Origin: Symbiodinium natans
Taxonomy: Eukaryota > Sar > Dinophyceae > Suessiales > Symbiodiniaceae
DNA length: 64,000 nucleotides
Direction of reading: 5' to 3'
NCBI GenBank assembly: GCA_905221605.1
Contig: CAJNDS010001757.1
Location: 472,001-536,000, forward strand
In this document: one piece after another, positions 34,586-46,500 of the stretch
Position numbering within the stretch: position 1 is the stretch's first letter
How the letters are laid out: every line of letters begins with the position of its first letter
Notes under the pieces: model-generated
Databases searched by the model: none
What the model was told of the DNA's origin: nothing
Seen by the model: the letters and a program-made list of their open reading frames with translations, nothing else
Made by a program: the position numbers and the translations under genes

Positions 34586-37500
34586 TAGGGACCACAAGGG
34601 AAGAACATAAGCAATCATTCCGAGCCCCCAACCTGTTTTGCAGTAGTACCAGCAACTTTAATTAGAGCCGAGCACAAGCCTTCTCCGTTGGCATTGCATT
34701 TTTTGACGCGGCGGGCTCGGCCCACTTAGGAATGTGATGAGCTCTCAGTTCGTGCGCAAGCAGACCGAGATAGCGGAAACGGCGCTGGTGATGGAAACGA
34801 AGATCAAGGACCCAGAAGCCCTGGAAGCTCCAACTCCTAAGCTCGCGGGCTACAAGCCCCAAGTCCCTGAATCATGGGATTCGGCTTTAGGGTTCAAGTT
34901 TAGGGTTTAGGGTACGGGGGGACAACCAAGGAAGGAAATCAACTCCCCTAATCGCCCTGAACTTATATTTCCCAGATCGAACCAAGAAACAACCAAGAAC
35001 ACGGATAAGAGCAACAAGGAAGGGGCACCCTTACACAAGTAGAGGGGCACTAACCCAACCCTCACTCCCAAACACGAACTTTTTTCTTTGGACGGGCTGG
35101 CCATCTTGAGCCAAACATAGTTTACGGGTTCATTAACCCTTTCAACTTCCAACACTAACTCCTTTCTACAATACCAATTGCAGCTCCGCACTCCCCCTGT
35201 CCTAGGATTTCCTAGGACACATTGGAGATGCAGGTCTTTTGGCCAAAAACTACCATTAAGGCAGCAGCCAGCTGCTTGAAATGCAAGTTGTGGTTTAACG
35301 TCTTCCAGGACTGAATTATAGCACGTTGGCTAACCTACCACCCATAGAGAATCTTTTTTCACCATGATCCTCTCATCACTGAAGACTCCTTGGCCTTCTT
35401 CACCACAAACCGTGGTCTTCGCTACGCGAAAAGCTACTTACTTCTACTATCAGGGATTTCCATACCCTTAATAGTAACCACCACATTGTCAGCACATTGG
35501 CTGTTCCAGCGCACCCGTCTCCAGAAAGAGAAAAACTATCCCTTCATCCATACCATCCAATCACTTCTTTTTCCGATTGTTGGCAATCTTGAGGTGAAGT
35601 TGCAGCAGAATATACTCCAGGTCCGAAACTGTAAGAACAGGATCCTGTACGCCCCTTTGAATTGAGGATACCAATCCTTCTCTCTTTGCGTCCTCAATCG
35701 CCTGGCAAGATTGACCCAGCTCTTCATTCGCAGTGGCAGACCCTGGTGCATCCGCATCAGATGGACGATCCTTTTCTTCAGGATCTTGAACCATTACCAC
35801 CTCTTCTTTTTTGGGACTCTGACTTTTCTCCCTCTTCTTTGTCTTTCCACCGACATTTGACTTTGTGCGCGTCTTCGAGGATTTTTCCACTGCAGAAGCC
35901 ACCACATTGGATGTTGATCCACCCTTCTCAATGATCGTCGGCATCTTCTTCGGCTTTGGAACCATGAGAGTGTAAGGATCTTCAATAGCTGCAGCTTTCC
36001 TCTTCTTTTTTACCTTTTTCTTCTCTTCTTCAACGGCAACCTCCGTCTCCGAAGTCTCAACCACTCCTTTTTCGGCAGGAATATCCTTGCTGGACTCCCT
36101 TTCTAGGGATCTCTTTTTACCTCTTTTGGGATCCTTTTCCTCTCCCAAATTGGCTCGCTCATACCATATCCTCAGGTCATTGACCCATTCTTCCACCTCC
36201 GCGAGCGAAACCTCATACGACTTCACTACTTCGAGAAGTTCCAGCACGGACAACATTTCAGTGGTCCACGAAACCCATACTTGATCCATTTGGTCAGCAT
36301 CTCCAGTGAACTTCAGGAGTTTGAACAATGGGTCCGCCTCTGCTCGAGCCAAATCTGGCTTGCCACCGGACAGAAATGAAATCGCCTCCATCAACAGTTC
36401 CGTCATCTTGGTCTCTTCGTCATAAACCATAAAATCCTCCTCATCATCATCGAACTGTTCAGGAGAGATCTCCTTTTCTCCACCATTTGCACCAGACTTT
36501 CTCCTTGGACCATCCCTTGGGGGCGTCCTTGGAGACCTTGGCCTCTGTTCTTCCAACGGAACACCATGCTCGAAGACACACCTGTCACCAAATCGACACT
36601 TCCCAGACCGAGCAAACTGGACGCACCTCACACCAGTTGCATCATGCGAGAACCCACAATCCTTTCCAGCGAAACATTCTCTCCCTGCCACATAGTATTT
36701 GCACCAATATGAATGTAGCACCACATCATCTTCGGAATGGATGAATTTGCAGTCGTCACCGAATTTGCAGCGATCTTTCCCCCTGCCGAACCAATAGCAG
36801 AAACCCTTCTTCCTCTTCTCCAAGCGCTCTGCCTCATACCGGTCCATAGGGCGATTGTGCTCTACATGAACATTGCCATGTACCTGGGGACTGCTCCCTT
36901 CACCCGACGTGCTATCAGTATTTGGTGCTTGGAGTACAGCTGGAAAACCCGGCCTTGGTCCTACCACCTTCATGATCGGTTTTCCGCCAACTCCTGAGCC
37001 ATGCTGAGACGATCCAAAAACATTGAACATCTTCATGAAGGCCTTTCTAGTGCCAATCTTCTGCACCCTTTTGATTGGACGTTTCATTGCTCCAACCTTG
37101 CATCCAGATGCGTTCAAACGACACAACCTCCTATAACCAACTCTATGTCCCTTCTTCCAAAGAGCCATAAGAATTTTAGAGGCAGTAACATTCTCCACCT
37201 CTACCTTTTCCAATGGTCCCTCACTTCCCGGAACAAACCCATCCATATCTGAAGACCTTTCCATCTTTTTTGACACCACTTCGTCGAGGTAGTCTTCTGA
37301 GATCCAGGGTAAGTTCCCCTTAGAGGAAGGATTGTCATCATTGTTTGGTCCTTCACCAGGATACCCTTTTGTGCTGTCAAAGATCTTACCAGTAGTGCGG
37401 TCCTGCATAGAGAAATTCGAAGCCACGCGGGAGTACACTGACCACAAGAAAATCCTTGTGTCCGCCAGTCTTGATGACCCACTGGATGTCTCCTCTTCCG

Positions 37501-40500
37501 GAGAAACTTCTGGCGCTTTGCCATCCCCTCCAGTGTCACCACTTATCTCACCTCCAGCATCTTCAATGGGAATAAGGGATTCATTGTTCCCTTGATCAAG
37601 CACCGCGCCCTCTGGTCCAAAAACTTCCAGCACCGCTGTCGAAGGATCCACCTCTTCATCAGCATCGTCGTCCATCCTTCTCCAGAGAGCCTCCAATTGG
37701 TCCGCACAAGTCGCCGCTTGAAGGAACTCCATCAACCGAGCCCTCCCGCGCTGCCAGAGAAATTCCGAAATCATCACCGACCCTTGGGCTCCCAGATTCA
37801 GGAATGGGTGAACCATTTTGGCTACCCTCGCCATAAGTTCAATATGAACTTCCATGCCTGGACTGCGGCTCCAATCGTAGGCAATTGCCTCCATAGCAGT
37901 TCCAAACTTGTCAGTGTTCTTGAATTCCCCTTCCAGACCAGGAGACAACAAAGCACCCATCACTGAAAGAGGATAATTCCCCACCGCCGGCAAGCACGGG
38001 TTTTCATGGAACGAATGATGCAGGTCAGTATAATGTCCTTGATCTCTCCTTTGAAAAAGGAGTGCTCCAGTCCCTAGCTGGGCATTCATTTCATCCACTT
38101 GAACCATTTCAGCACATATCCTCTGTGCCATGTACGCCATTGCTGGCCAGACGGAACGATCGGTAAGACCGCGACGCATAACCCAATCAGTTGTTGGCGA
38201 CTGAATCAGCGTCCTTGGATCATACACCAGAACAACCATCGCACCGTCACCCATTGACTGATCAGCATCGTCCTCCAGTGCCAGGTTCTCATCCTGTTCG
38301 CTTGCACCCTCGGATGACATGCTAATAACCAAATTTCGATCCATCTTATTGGACCCTTTTTGGCAGTCTCTTTGCCCCACCGGCAACTTGCCAACTGCAA
38401 CCTTCCAATAAATCCGAGTCAGAAGGCCTTTAACCAGCAATTGCTGAAGGTCACTCCTCACCGGACCACCATCCAACATCTTCGCATCATCACCACGGAG
38501 GTCATTGCTCCCACCTTCTCCTTCTTTTTGGTCAGTCTCCTCGCCAGAAATCTGTACTGCTCCTTCCGGCGCCGTCTCCTGTCCAGCCACTTCTTGCCCA
38601 GGAAGAACTTGAGCGCTTTCAGAGACATTCACCTGTCCAGCAACACCTTGCCCAGGTAAAACCTCATCCGTGGAGCCCACCGCCAGCGAACCAACCATAA
38701 CTGAACCATCCCTTGCTCTTTTTTGAGACCGTTCAGCTCGACGAGAAGGTTGTGGTAGCGAAAAAACTTGTGAAGTCACTTCTTGGCGGGTCTCCCCCCG
38801 CGACGCTTTGTCGCGCCCTTCGCCAAGGTGAACCGATTTTTTCGGCCCGTCATTGGAGCCTGAAGAACCACTTTGCGGAACATTGCCACGATTCGCAGTT
38901 CTCTGTGAATCCCTTTCTTGCAAAAAGATTTCCTTCAGGCGTTGTACGGCATTGGTCTCCTCTTCGCTTGAATCGCTTGAGGAAGCGGCATACGAGACCA
39001 AAGCCTCCGCCTGTTCATCATCATCCACCACATCTGCCCACGCTCTGCTGAACCGATACGACAACCCACCACGAGGCTTCAGTTCCAGTGGCTTCGGCTT
39101 TTCCACCACTTCCGCCGGTTGCACTCGTCGTTGTGACCGAGAGCGTGGCACCTGTCGCACCTGTTTTTTGTCCAGCAAGGGCCTTCCCCTTCTCACAGGG
39201 TTTGATCTTGACCGATACTTTTTTGTTGGTGGATTCACCGGCGGCATTCCAACACCCACCAACCACAGCTTCTGTACACACAACGGAGACCTCTGCGCAA
39301 GCGTCCAACCATCACGGTACCTGACCTTATCAAAAAGCTCCCGATAGGAGCCTCTCGGCATAGTTTTTGCACCGGAGTCTTCAGCTTCACGCACCTGAGT
39401 GAGGGTTCGCACCGCCGCTCTTCCAGTCCCTTTGTTCCCAGAAGATTGTTGTACCCGTACAGATGCATCAGAAGGAACTGCCTTTTCCGGTCCTCCCGGT
39501 CGATATCGGACCTCACCCACCAATTGCAGAATTTTGCATGCGGTCACTTTGTTGATCCCTTTGTCAACCAAATCTTCCACAAAGATGAACTCTTGCAAGT
39601 CCGACACATTGGTCACACCAAGCGTAATCATCACCTCACTTACATGAGGGGTATACACCCACAGGTGTGCGTTGCGAGCCATCCAATTTTCAATTGGCTC
39701 CTCCGGATTTTGAAGCTGAGTACCAGTGGATGCAGCCACTGAATTCTTTTGTTCATCAGCTTCTGCTTCATCCAGAGTACCTTTTTCACCATCTTTTTGT
39801 GACACATTGGTCATTTGCAGTGCTTTCGGTGCCGAGGATGAGGAAGATTCAGCTCCCCCACTTGCAGGCGGCTGAAACGTGCTTCTATCCGTAATCTCCC
39901 ATCTTCTCTCTTTTTCAAACCGGACCTGATTGGCCACCTGTACCAAGTGTTTCAGGAGCGACAGCCGCTCCTCTGACATCTCGTCATGGGAGTGCTTGCA
40001 GAAATTTAACCCTTTCCGGCAACGTCCTCGGAGGTAATAATCGAAACAGCAATTGTGGAACCCTGCGTCCCTTAGTGACTTCCTGGAAGCATTGTCCCAA
40101 GATTTGCCGGGCCCCCAAGTCCCTTCCAATGCTATGTCATCGTTGTGAAGGTACCTGCATGCAGTCCCATATTTACAACCACCTTGATTGTAATACAGAC
40201 ACAGCCGACCTTTTGGCTCACCTGACGTAGGCTCACCCTTTGATGCACCTTTGCCAAAATTGTACTTGGCCCGGAAGGCTAAATCCTCCCGCTCCTGCTG
40301 TGCCTCATCCACTGTACCTTCCTCTGTGGGAGGGTCACCGATGTTCCCTTCCTCATCATCAGCTTCTTGGCTATTCTTTGGATCAGTTGACCCTCCTCCT
40401 GGCCAACCTTCACCATAACGACGATGCTCATAGGAACACTCATCACCATTGCGACACCTTCCCCGATTGAAGAACTTGCACAGCTTGCTGTAACCAGGTG

Positions 40501-43500
40501 ACAACACAGTCTTTGGTGTCATGTAAGCCTTTTTGTACTGGTCAGGGTCCATGTAGGCTTCCATTGGCTTGTTCTCCCTTTTGCTCATGGATTGCACTGC
40601 ACCATCAAGCTCCTGCAAAAATAGCTTGGTGTCCAACCAAAGCGCGTTCCAAAACTCATCTTCCCCTTGATTCAGCACCGTTGCCACCGCTTCACCCACA
40701 ACTGGTCGAGAAAATCTCCTTTTTTTGCATGCCAGTTCGAAAAGCGCGTTGTGGTACTGTTTTCGGGAAAAAGTGGTTAACTCCCCCAAGCCTGTGCTTT
40801 CTGTACCATCAGGCTTCCAACCACCATTTTGCAAGATGCCATACGCGCGCCGAGCTTCCGCATTGAGGAATGCCTGATCTGCAACACACTCCTGTAAATC
40901 TTCCATCGGGCGACCCAACAGCATCCCTGTAATTTTGCCAACATAGGCTTCCTCTTCGTTTCCATTCTCCAGAAGAGCTTTGTAGATCTTTTCTCCATAA
41001 AGTTGTCTTTCTTCTCGTTCTTCAGAGGATAACTCCTGTACCACAAGCTCCTCATCGGATTGCTCTTCCTCCTGTTTCCAGTCCCATTGACCGTTGGAAT
41101 CTCGGTACCACTGACCAACATACCATGGATTCGTCCACCACGTACTCCAGCCGCTGGGTTTCCACTTCCGCAGCGTTGAGGAAGAGTCCTCCACGTCCTC
41201 TTCCAAAACCAGAAAGGTGTCCAAGATTATGGTACCATCATCTTCCACTAGTTTCACTGTTCCATTGACAGTATCACCAAATCTGAAATGGCACGTATTG
41301 TTCCCTTCTGTAGGAATCAATACATTCAAATCACCATGGTCCAAAAAAGCTCCATACCCATTGATGCAGCGCACTAGACCCATGATCTCATCTCCCTCTT
41401 GATAGCAATGTGTCCCAGGTGATTCCAAGGCTCCCGCTCGGGGCACTTTCTTTGCTTGCTCTTCAGAAACCACCTCTGTATCATCGGCTCCTGGCGCATC
41501 CTTTGTTTTCACCTTTGAGTCACACTGCTCGTCCTGCTCCACGAGTCCCACAAGCTCATCTTTTTTGTGCTCCTGGACTTCAGGACCTCTCTTTTTCTCC
41601 GCCAAAGGCTTTGCCTCATCTGCTGTAATTCGCTCGGTGTCGACTTCCGGCGAACTTCCAGACGGCAACACTTCTCCCTTCATGGGAGTGGACCCATCAT
41701 TGGAGTCCTTTGTCACACCTTCTGCAGCAGGCAAATCTTCCTCCACTGCAGGGCAATTGAGTCGATCATCCACGGCAGGCATGCTTTCTTCCACCAGGAT
41801 CCTTTGGTTCCATGGCTTCCAAAGGAGAATTTCCACCATCATTGACCACAGCTGCCTCATTGGCTCCGGTGTAGCCCTTGTCATTTCGTTCCTCGCTGCT
41901 AACTTCAGGTTGCACCAGTGCGTCCACCTGTGAACCTCCATCATCAGCTGCTGCGGAGACCTGCGCCCCATTGTTGCAGTCGCCCGTGGAACGTAACGCC
42001 ATATGCACCTCAACCCGTGCTTCCTTCGCACTCCAGGTAATATCTGGCGCATCGACCCGCGCATCATTGGCGCTCCAGGCCTCATTTTTCAGATCTTCTG
42101 TGTCTCCAGCTATTCCAGAAGCTTCTTTTTCCCTTTGAATGGCAGGAACCTTGGCACCAAACGAAGAGACCTCCTCAGTCGCAACACACGACCTTTTCCC
42201 TCCGTCTTCCAAATCTCCAGGACCACATTCCCGAACGACAGGTACCACATCCACCACTCGATCTTCTGCAGCCGACACAGTTCCGATCTCCACATTGGGA
42301 ATCTTTTCTTCTGGACCTACCGATTCCACCGCTGCCACACCCTCAGAAAGTGCTCCCATTCCTTCCCGATCCAGATGTTGAGCTCCAGCGATGTCTGTTC
42401 GGTTTCCAGGAATCTCCTCCTCATCAGGAGAACCCGAGGTCGGGGCGTCACCACCAGCCCTAGGACCGCTATCCCTGATAGTAGAGGAAAAATCTTTTTC
42501 ACCTAAACTATTTACACTACCCTGGAATGCCCTCGTAGACTCAGTCTTCGGAGTAGAGGATGAAGAATCCAGTGCCGCCTCCATTTCCAGCTCATTGCCC
42601 GAAGGAGACCCAACCACCTCGTCACTCTTCATCTTTTCACCTACCACCGGCAATGTCCACTTGCTTTCCTGCGTATCCAGGCAGTAATAATATTGTCTCC
42701 CATCTTCATGGAGGTGCCATTCCCACGTTGTCCCATCGCACGCTTTGATCAGATGCTCGTCTTTCTGAAAACCATCCCTTTCAGAGACCTGTCGCATCTC
42801 GTCCTCTTCTTCGGACAACTGTCGCAACCTCTCAGCCTCCATCTGTAGGATCTCCTCCTCCCCCATGGCGTATCCAGCAGCAGGTGCAGCTTCAAAGCTG
42901 TCCGCACCCTTCTGTTCATGACCGCTTCCACCACCTTGGGAACTCGAAGATGGACCCCTTTTGATCTTGTTCAGAGGCCTCCGGGCCGCTTGCAGCACTT
43001 CTCCAATCAGATCGGTCTGAGACTCTTGGTCTACCATTCGACCCGAAGTCGAAGACGACGGCTGATACCCGTGTTTGTGCAACACTCGTAAAACAGTCAC
43101 CTCCATTTCACGATCTATACCACCAGTCGCGTCCCAGTTCCTTTTCTCACCAGGCTTTGGCGATACAGAAACAGCACGTCCTTCAGCTTCAGCATTGCTA
43201 ACCATATCCCTATTGGGATTCATACCCACATTGGGGCTTTCTGCAACCAAGGCCTCTTCCAGATGTTCTTCAGCGCCGGGAATCACCTCTTCCAACACCG
43301 ATCTTTCACCCAGAGACTCAGCTGCACCATTTCCAGCTCCACCATCTTGTCCACCATCCGAGGCAAGTTGGAGCCATCGCTTCGGAGAAGGCATTGCTTC
43401 TTGATCCCAAAACCTTGAAAGAACACTTAACCGCAGGGAACCTAATTTGGGCTCATAACCTACGGGGGGACAACCAAGGAAGGAAATCAACTCCCCTAAT

Positions 43501-46500
43501 CGCCCTGAACTTATATTTCCCAGATCGAACCAAGAAACAACCAAGAACACGGATAAGAGCAACAAGGAAGGGGCACCCTTACACAAGTAGAGGGGCACTA
43601 ACCCAACCCTCACTCCCAAACACGGACTTTTTTCTTTGGACGGGCTGGCCATCTTGAGCCAAACATAGTTTACGGGTTCATTAACCCTTTCAACTTCCAA
43701 CACTAACTCCTTTCTACAGTACCAATTGCAGCTCCGCGTAGGGTTTAGGGTTTAGGGTTTAGGGTTTAGGGTTTAGGGTTTAGGGGCCCTGCAGGACCGA
43801 ATCATTCGAAAGCTGGGCTTGAAGAGGAGCAGCTTCCGAGCTTCGCCAGACCTCAAGACCCGTCCCTCAGACCCCCGAGTGGCACCTGCTGCGCCTTTTT
43901 TGCTCACCTCTTTATCAGAAAGCCCAAACAAGTCAACCCTAAACCCTAAACCCTAAACCCTCAACCCTAAACCCTAAACCCTAAAACCTGAAACCTAAAC
44001 CCTGAACAAGCAGTAGTTCCCATTATTTCCAGCTTTGCTGGGGAAGCTACCAGGTTCCGAGGGACTGGACGAAGTTCTGCAAGTCACCTGGATGAAGTAA
44101 GCCTTAGGGGTTTCGGGTTTAGGGTAGTAGGGTTGTTGTTGCGAGTTTAGGGCATTAGGGTTTTCGGGTTTAGGGTTGGGGCTTAGGGGTTTAGATTTTG
44201 TGTTTGGGGTCTAGGGTTCGAGGTTTAGGCTTTAGGGTTCGGGGTTTAGGGTTTAGGGGGCTTGGGGTTTAGGGTCATTTAGGTCGTAGCGCTTGGGTGC
44301 AGGGTTGGGGTGGAAAAAAGGGAGGGTTGGGGGTTTAGGGGTTAGGGTTCATTTCGTTCAGGGCTTGGCGGTGTTCTGGACATTGCTGATGTTGTGCCTT
44401 GTCCCGACCCCAAAACACAGGCCGCAACCCCGTAAACCCCAGACCCTAAACCCCAATGCCCTAACCCTAACCCCTGAACCCCAAAACCCTAAACCCTAAA
44501 CCCTAAACCCTAAACCCTAAACCCTGAACCCCAAAACCCCAAAACTCACGGTTCCGTAGCTTTCGCTGAGAGGTTGCGGGCCGCAGCATCTCGAGGGACG
44601 AGTTCGACTCGTGGCTTCATGACCAGGACTTCGTGCGCGTGCTGGACGAGGCGCCTTACACGGATTTGGTTTAGGGTTTAGGGTTTAGGGTTTAGGGTTT
44701 AGGGTTTAAGGTTTTATTTGTTTCCATGGATTTAGGAAGATAATGATGAGCTATCGTTATTCTCATGGCTTTGATCAGGTTGCCATGAAAGGCAACACCG
44801 CTATACATGTTCATCAGGTTACTATACGTGTATGATTATCATAGATAGTTTGGCAGGGAATGATGAATGTATTTAAGTATCTTGTTCCTCATGAGTTTAA
44901 TCTGTTTATTATGATAGCGCTTCCCTTTTTATCCGGACTTGAATAAGATGGTTGTGAACTTGATAATGTCTCGGGGTTCAGGGTCCCGGGTTCGGGCTTC
45001 GGGGTTCAGGGTTTGGGGCGTTTCGGGCTTAGTCGGTGTTAGGCGCTGTGGGTTCAGGGTTTGGGGTATAAAGCCGGTGGGCCTTGAGGAGAGTTTAAGA
45101 CTAGGATGCCCAGTAGTACCCTTATTCCCTTTTTGGGGGGTGTAGGTTCCCTTATAAACCCCTTTCAGCAAAAAAGGGCACCCTTTTTGAGCCTAGGTTA
45201 CTGGGCAGCCTAGAAGAGGGATCAAATGAGGAGGGTCCGAGAGTAGTAGAGCGGGGAATCAAGGGATCAAGGGCTCAGAAGCTTCGGGTGCATGTAGGAG
45301 TTTGGGCACCCCAATCCCCAATCCCTAAACCCTAAACCCTAAACCCTAAACCCTAAGCCCTAAACCCTACACCCTAAACCCGAAGCCCTAAACCCTAAAC
45401 CCTAAACCCTAAACCCTAAACCCTAAACCCTAAACCCCAAACCCCAAACCCCAAACCCCAAACCCCAAACCCCAAACCCCAAAACCCCAAAACCCCAAAA
45501 CCCTAACCCCCAATCCCTCATCCGCGGCCCGGAGAGAGGCCAGCATTGACACGTCGGCCCAAGTCGGCCTGTTTGACGTGCTGGACGCCGATGGGGGTGG
45601 GGAGCTCAGCGTGAACGAGCTCCTTGGACAGGTTAGACCATCCGTTGAAGCCTCAGCTCCTAAACCCTGAAGCCTAGACCATAAGCCCTAAACCCTGAAG
45701 CCTGAACCCTGAACCCTGAGGACTGAAGGGGCTTTCGGTTCCGAAGCTTTTGTCGGCCCGAAGCCCTGAACCTCTAGACACCCTAGCTGAGGGTTTAGGG
45801 TTTAGGGTTTAGGCTTAGGGTTTAGGCTTAGGGTTTAGACACCCTAACAACTTACGCTGAACCCTAAACCCTACACCCCTTGCCGAGGCTGGTCACGGGC
45901 CTGATGACCCTGAACCCTGAACCCTGAACCCTAAACCCTACACCCTAAACCCTAGACCCTAGACCCTAAACCCTAAACCCTAACTGTTGAACGCACTTCC
46001 TTTGCAGGTCCTTGAGGTTAGGTTGTTTACTTGTTTTCCTTGTTGCTCGTAGGCCCAAGCACAGTAGGGTCATGAGCACAACTTTTAAGTATGTTTACAA
46101 CCTGTAGGTGCCGTAGCCCAAGTAGTTCAAACTTCACAGGTTTTTGTTGTTTCTGTTCGCTCGTGTAAAAAGGTCACTCCGCGTTCGTGTGAGCCATGGA
46201 AGTTGGGAGTTCAGGGACAGGGGAACTGCGCACTCCACTTGTTCCTACCTCTCAACCTGCTGGGTCACACCAGCAGGTTATGAGCCCAACGCAGGGCTAC
46301 GGCACCGTGATGCAGCAATCATCCCAACCTCCCGGGAGGGATGGTTTGCAAGAGCATATGCATTCCGCAACACCTGATGCACCCACCGCCGGCATTGAGG
46401 GTGGTTTGGGTTTTGTGGATATGGCTGCGGGAAGGGCGCGTGCTAGTATAGACCCAGCAGAAGGCATGCAGCATGCGTCGACCACCACTGAGGGTGGGAT

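Larger units (their letters stand above)
34913..43738 (-). mobile_element. Element 1: LTR retrotransposon without recognisable reverse transcriptase
   Basis: 8.8 kb, transcribed on the - strand, bounded by 278-bp direct repeats and TAGGG on both sides. A primer-binding site directly follows the 5' LTR and a purine-rich tract directly precedes the 3' LTR. The interior holds one long coding region with WW, S1-like and CCCH zinc-finger parts. No protease, integrase, reverse transcriptase or RNase H motif was seen in any frame, so it would need an enzyme in trans; element 2, with the same primer site, is the kind of partner that could supply it. LTRs differ at three positions, all transitions, so the insertion is young. 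It lies antisense in an intron of the channel gene. Confidence 0.75.

Noticed and set aside
38713-39347. + strand frames of 110-165 codons within element 1
   Set aside because: They are shadows of the long - strand coding region with its CCCH fingers.
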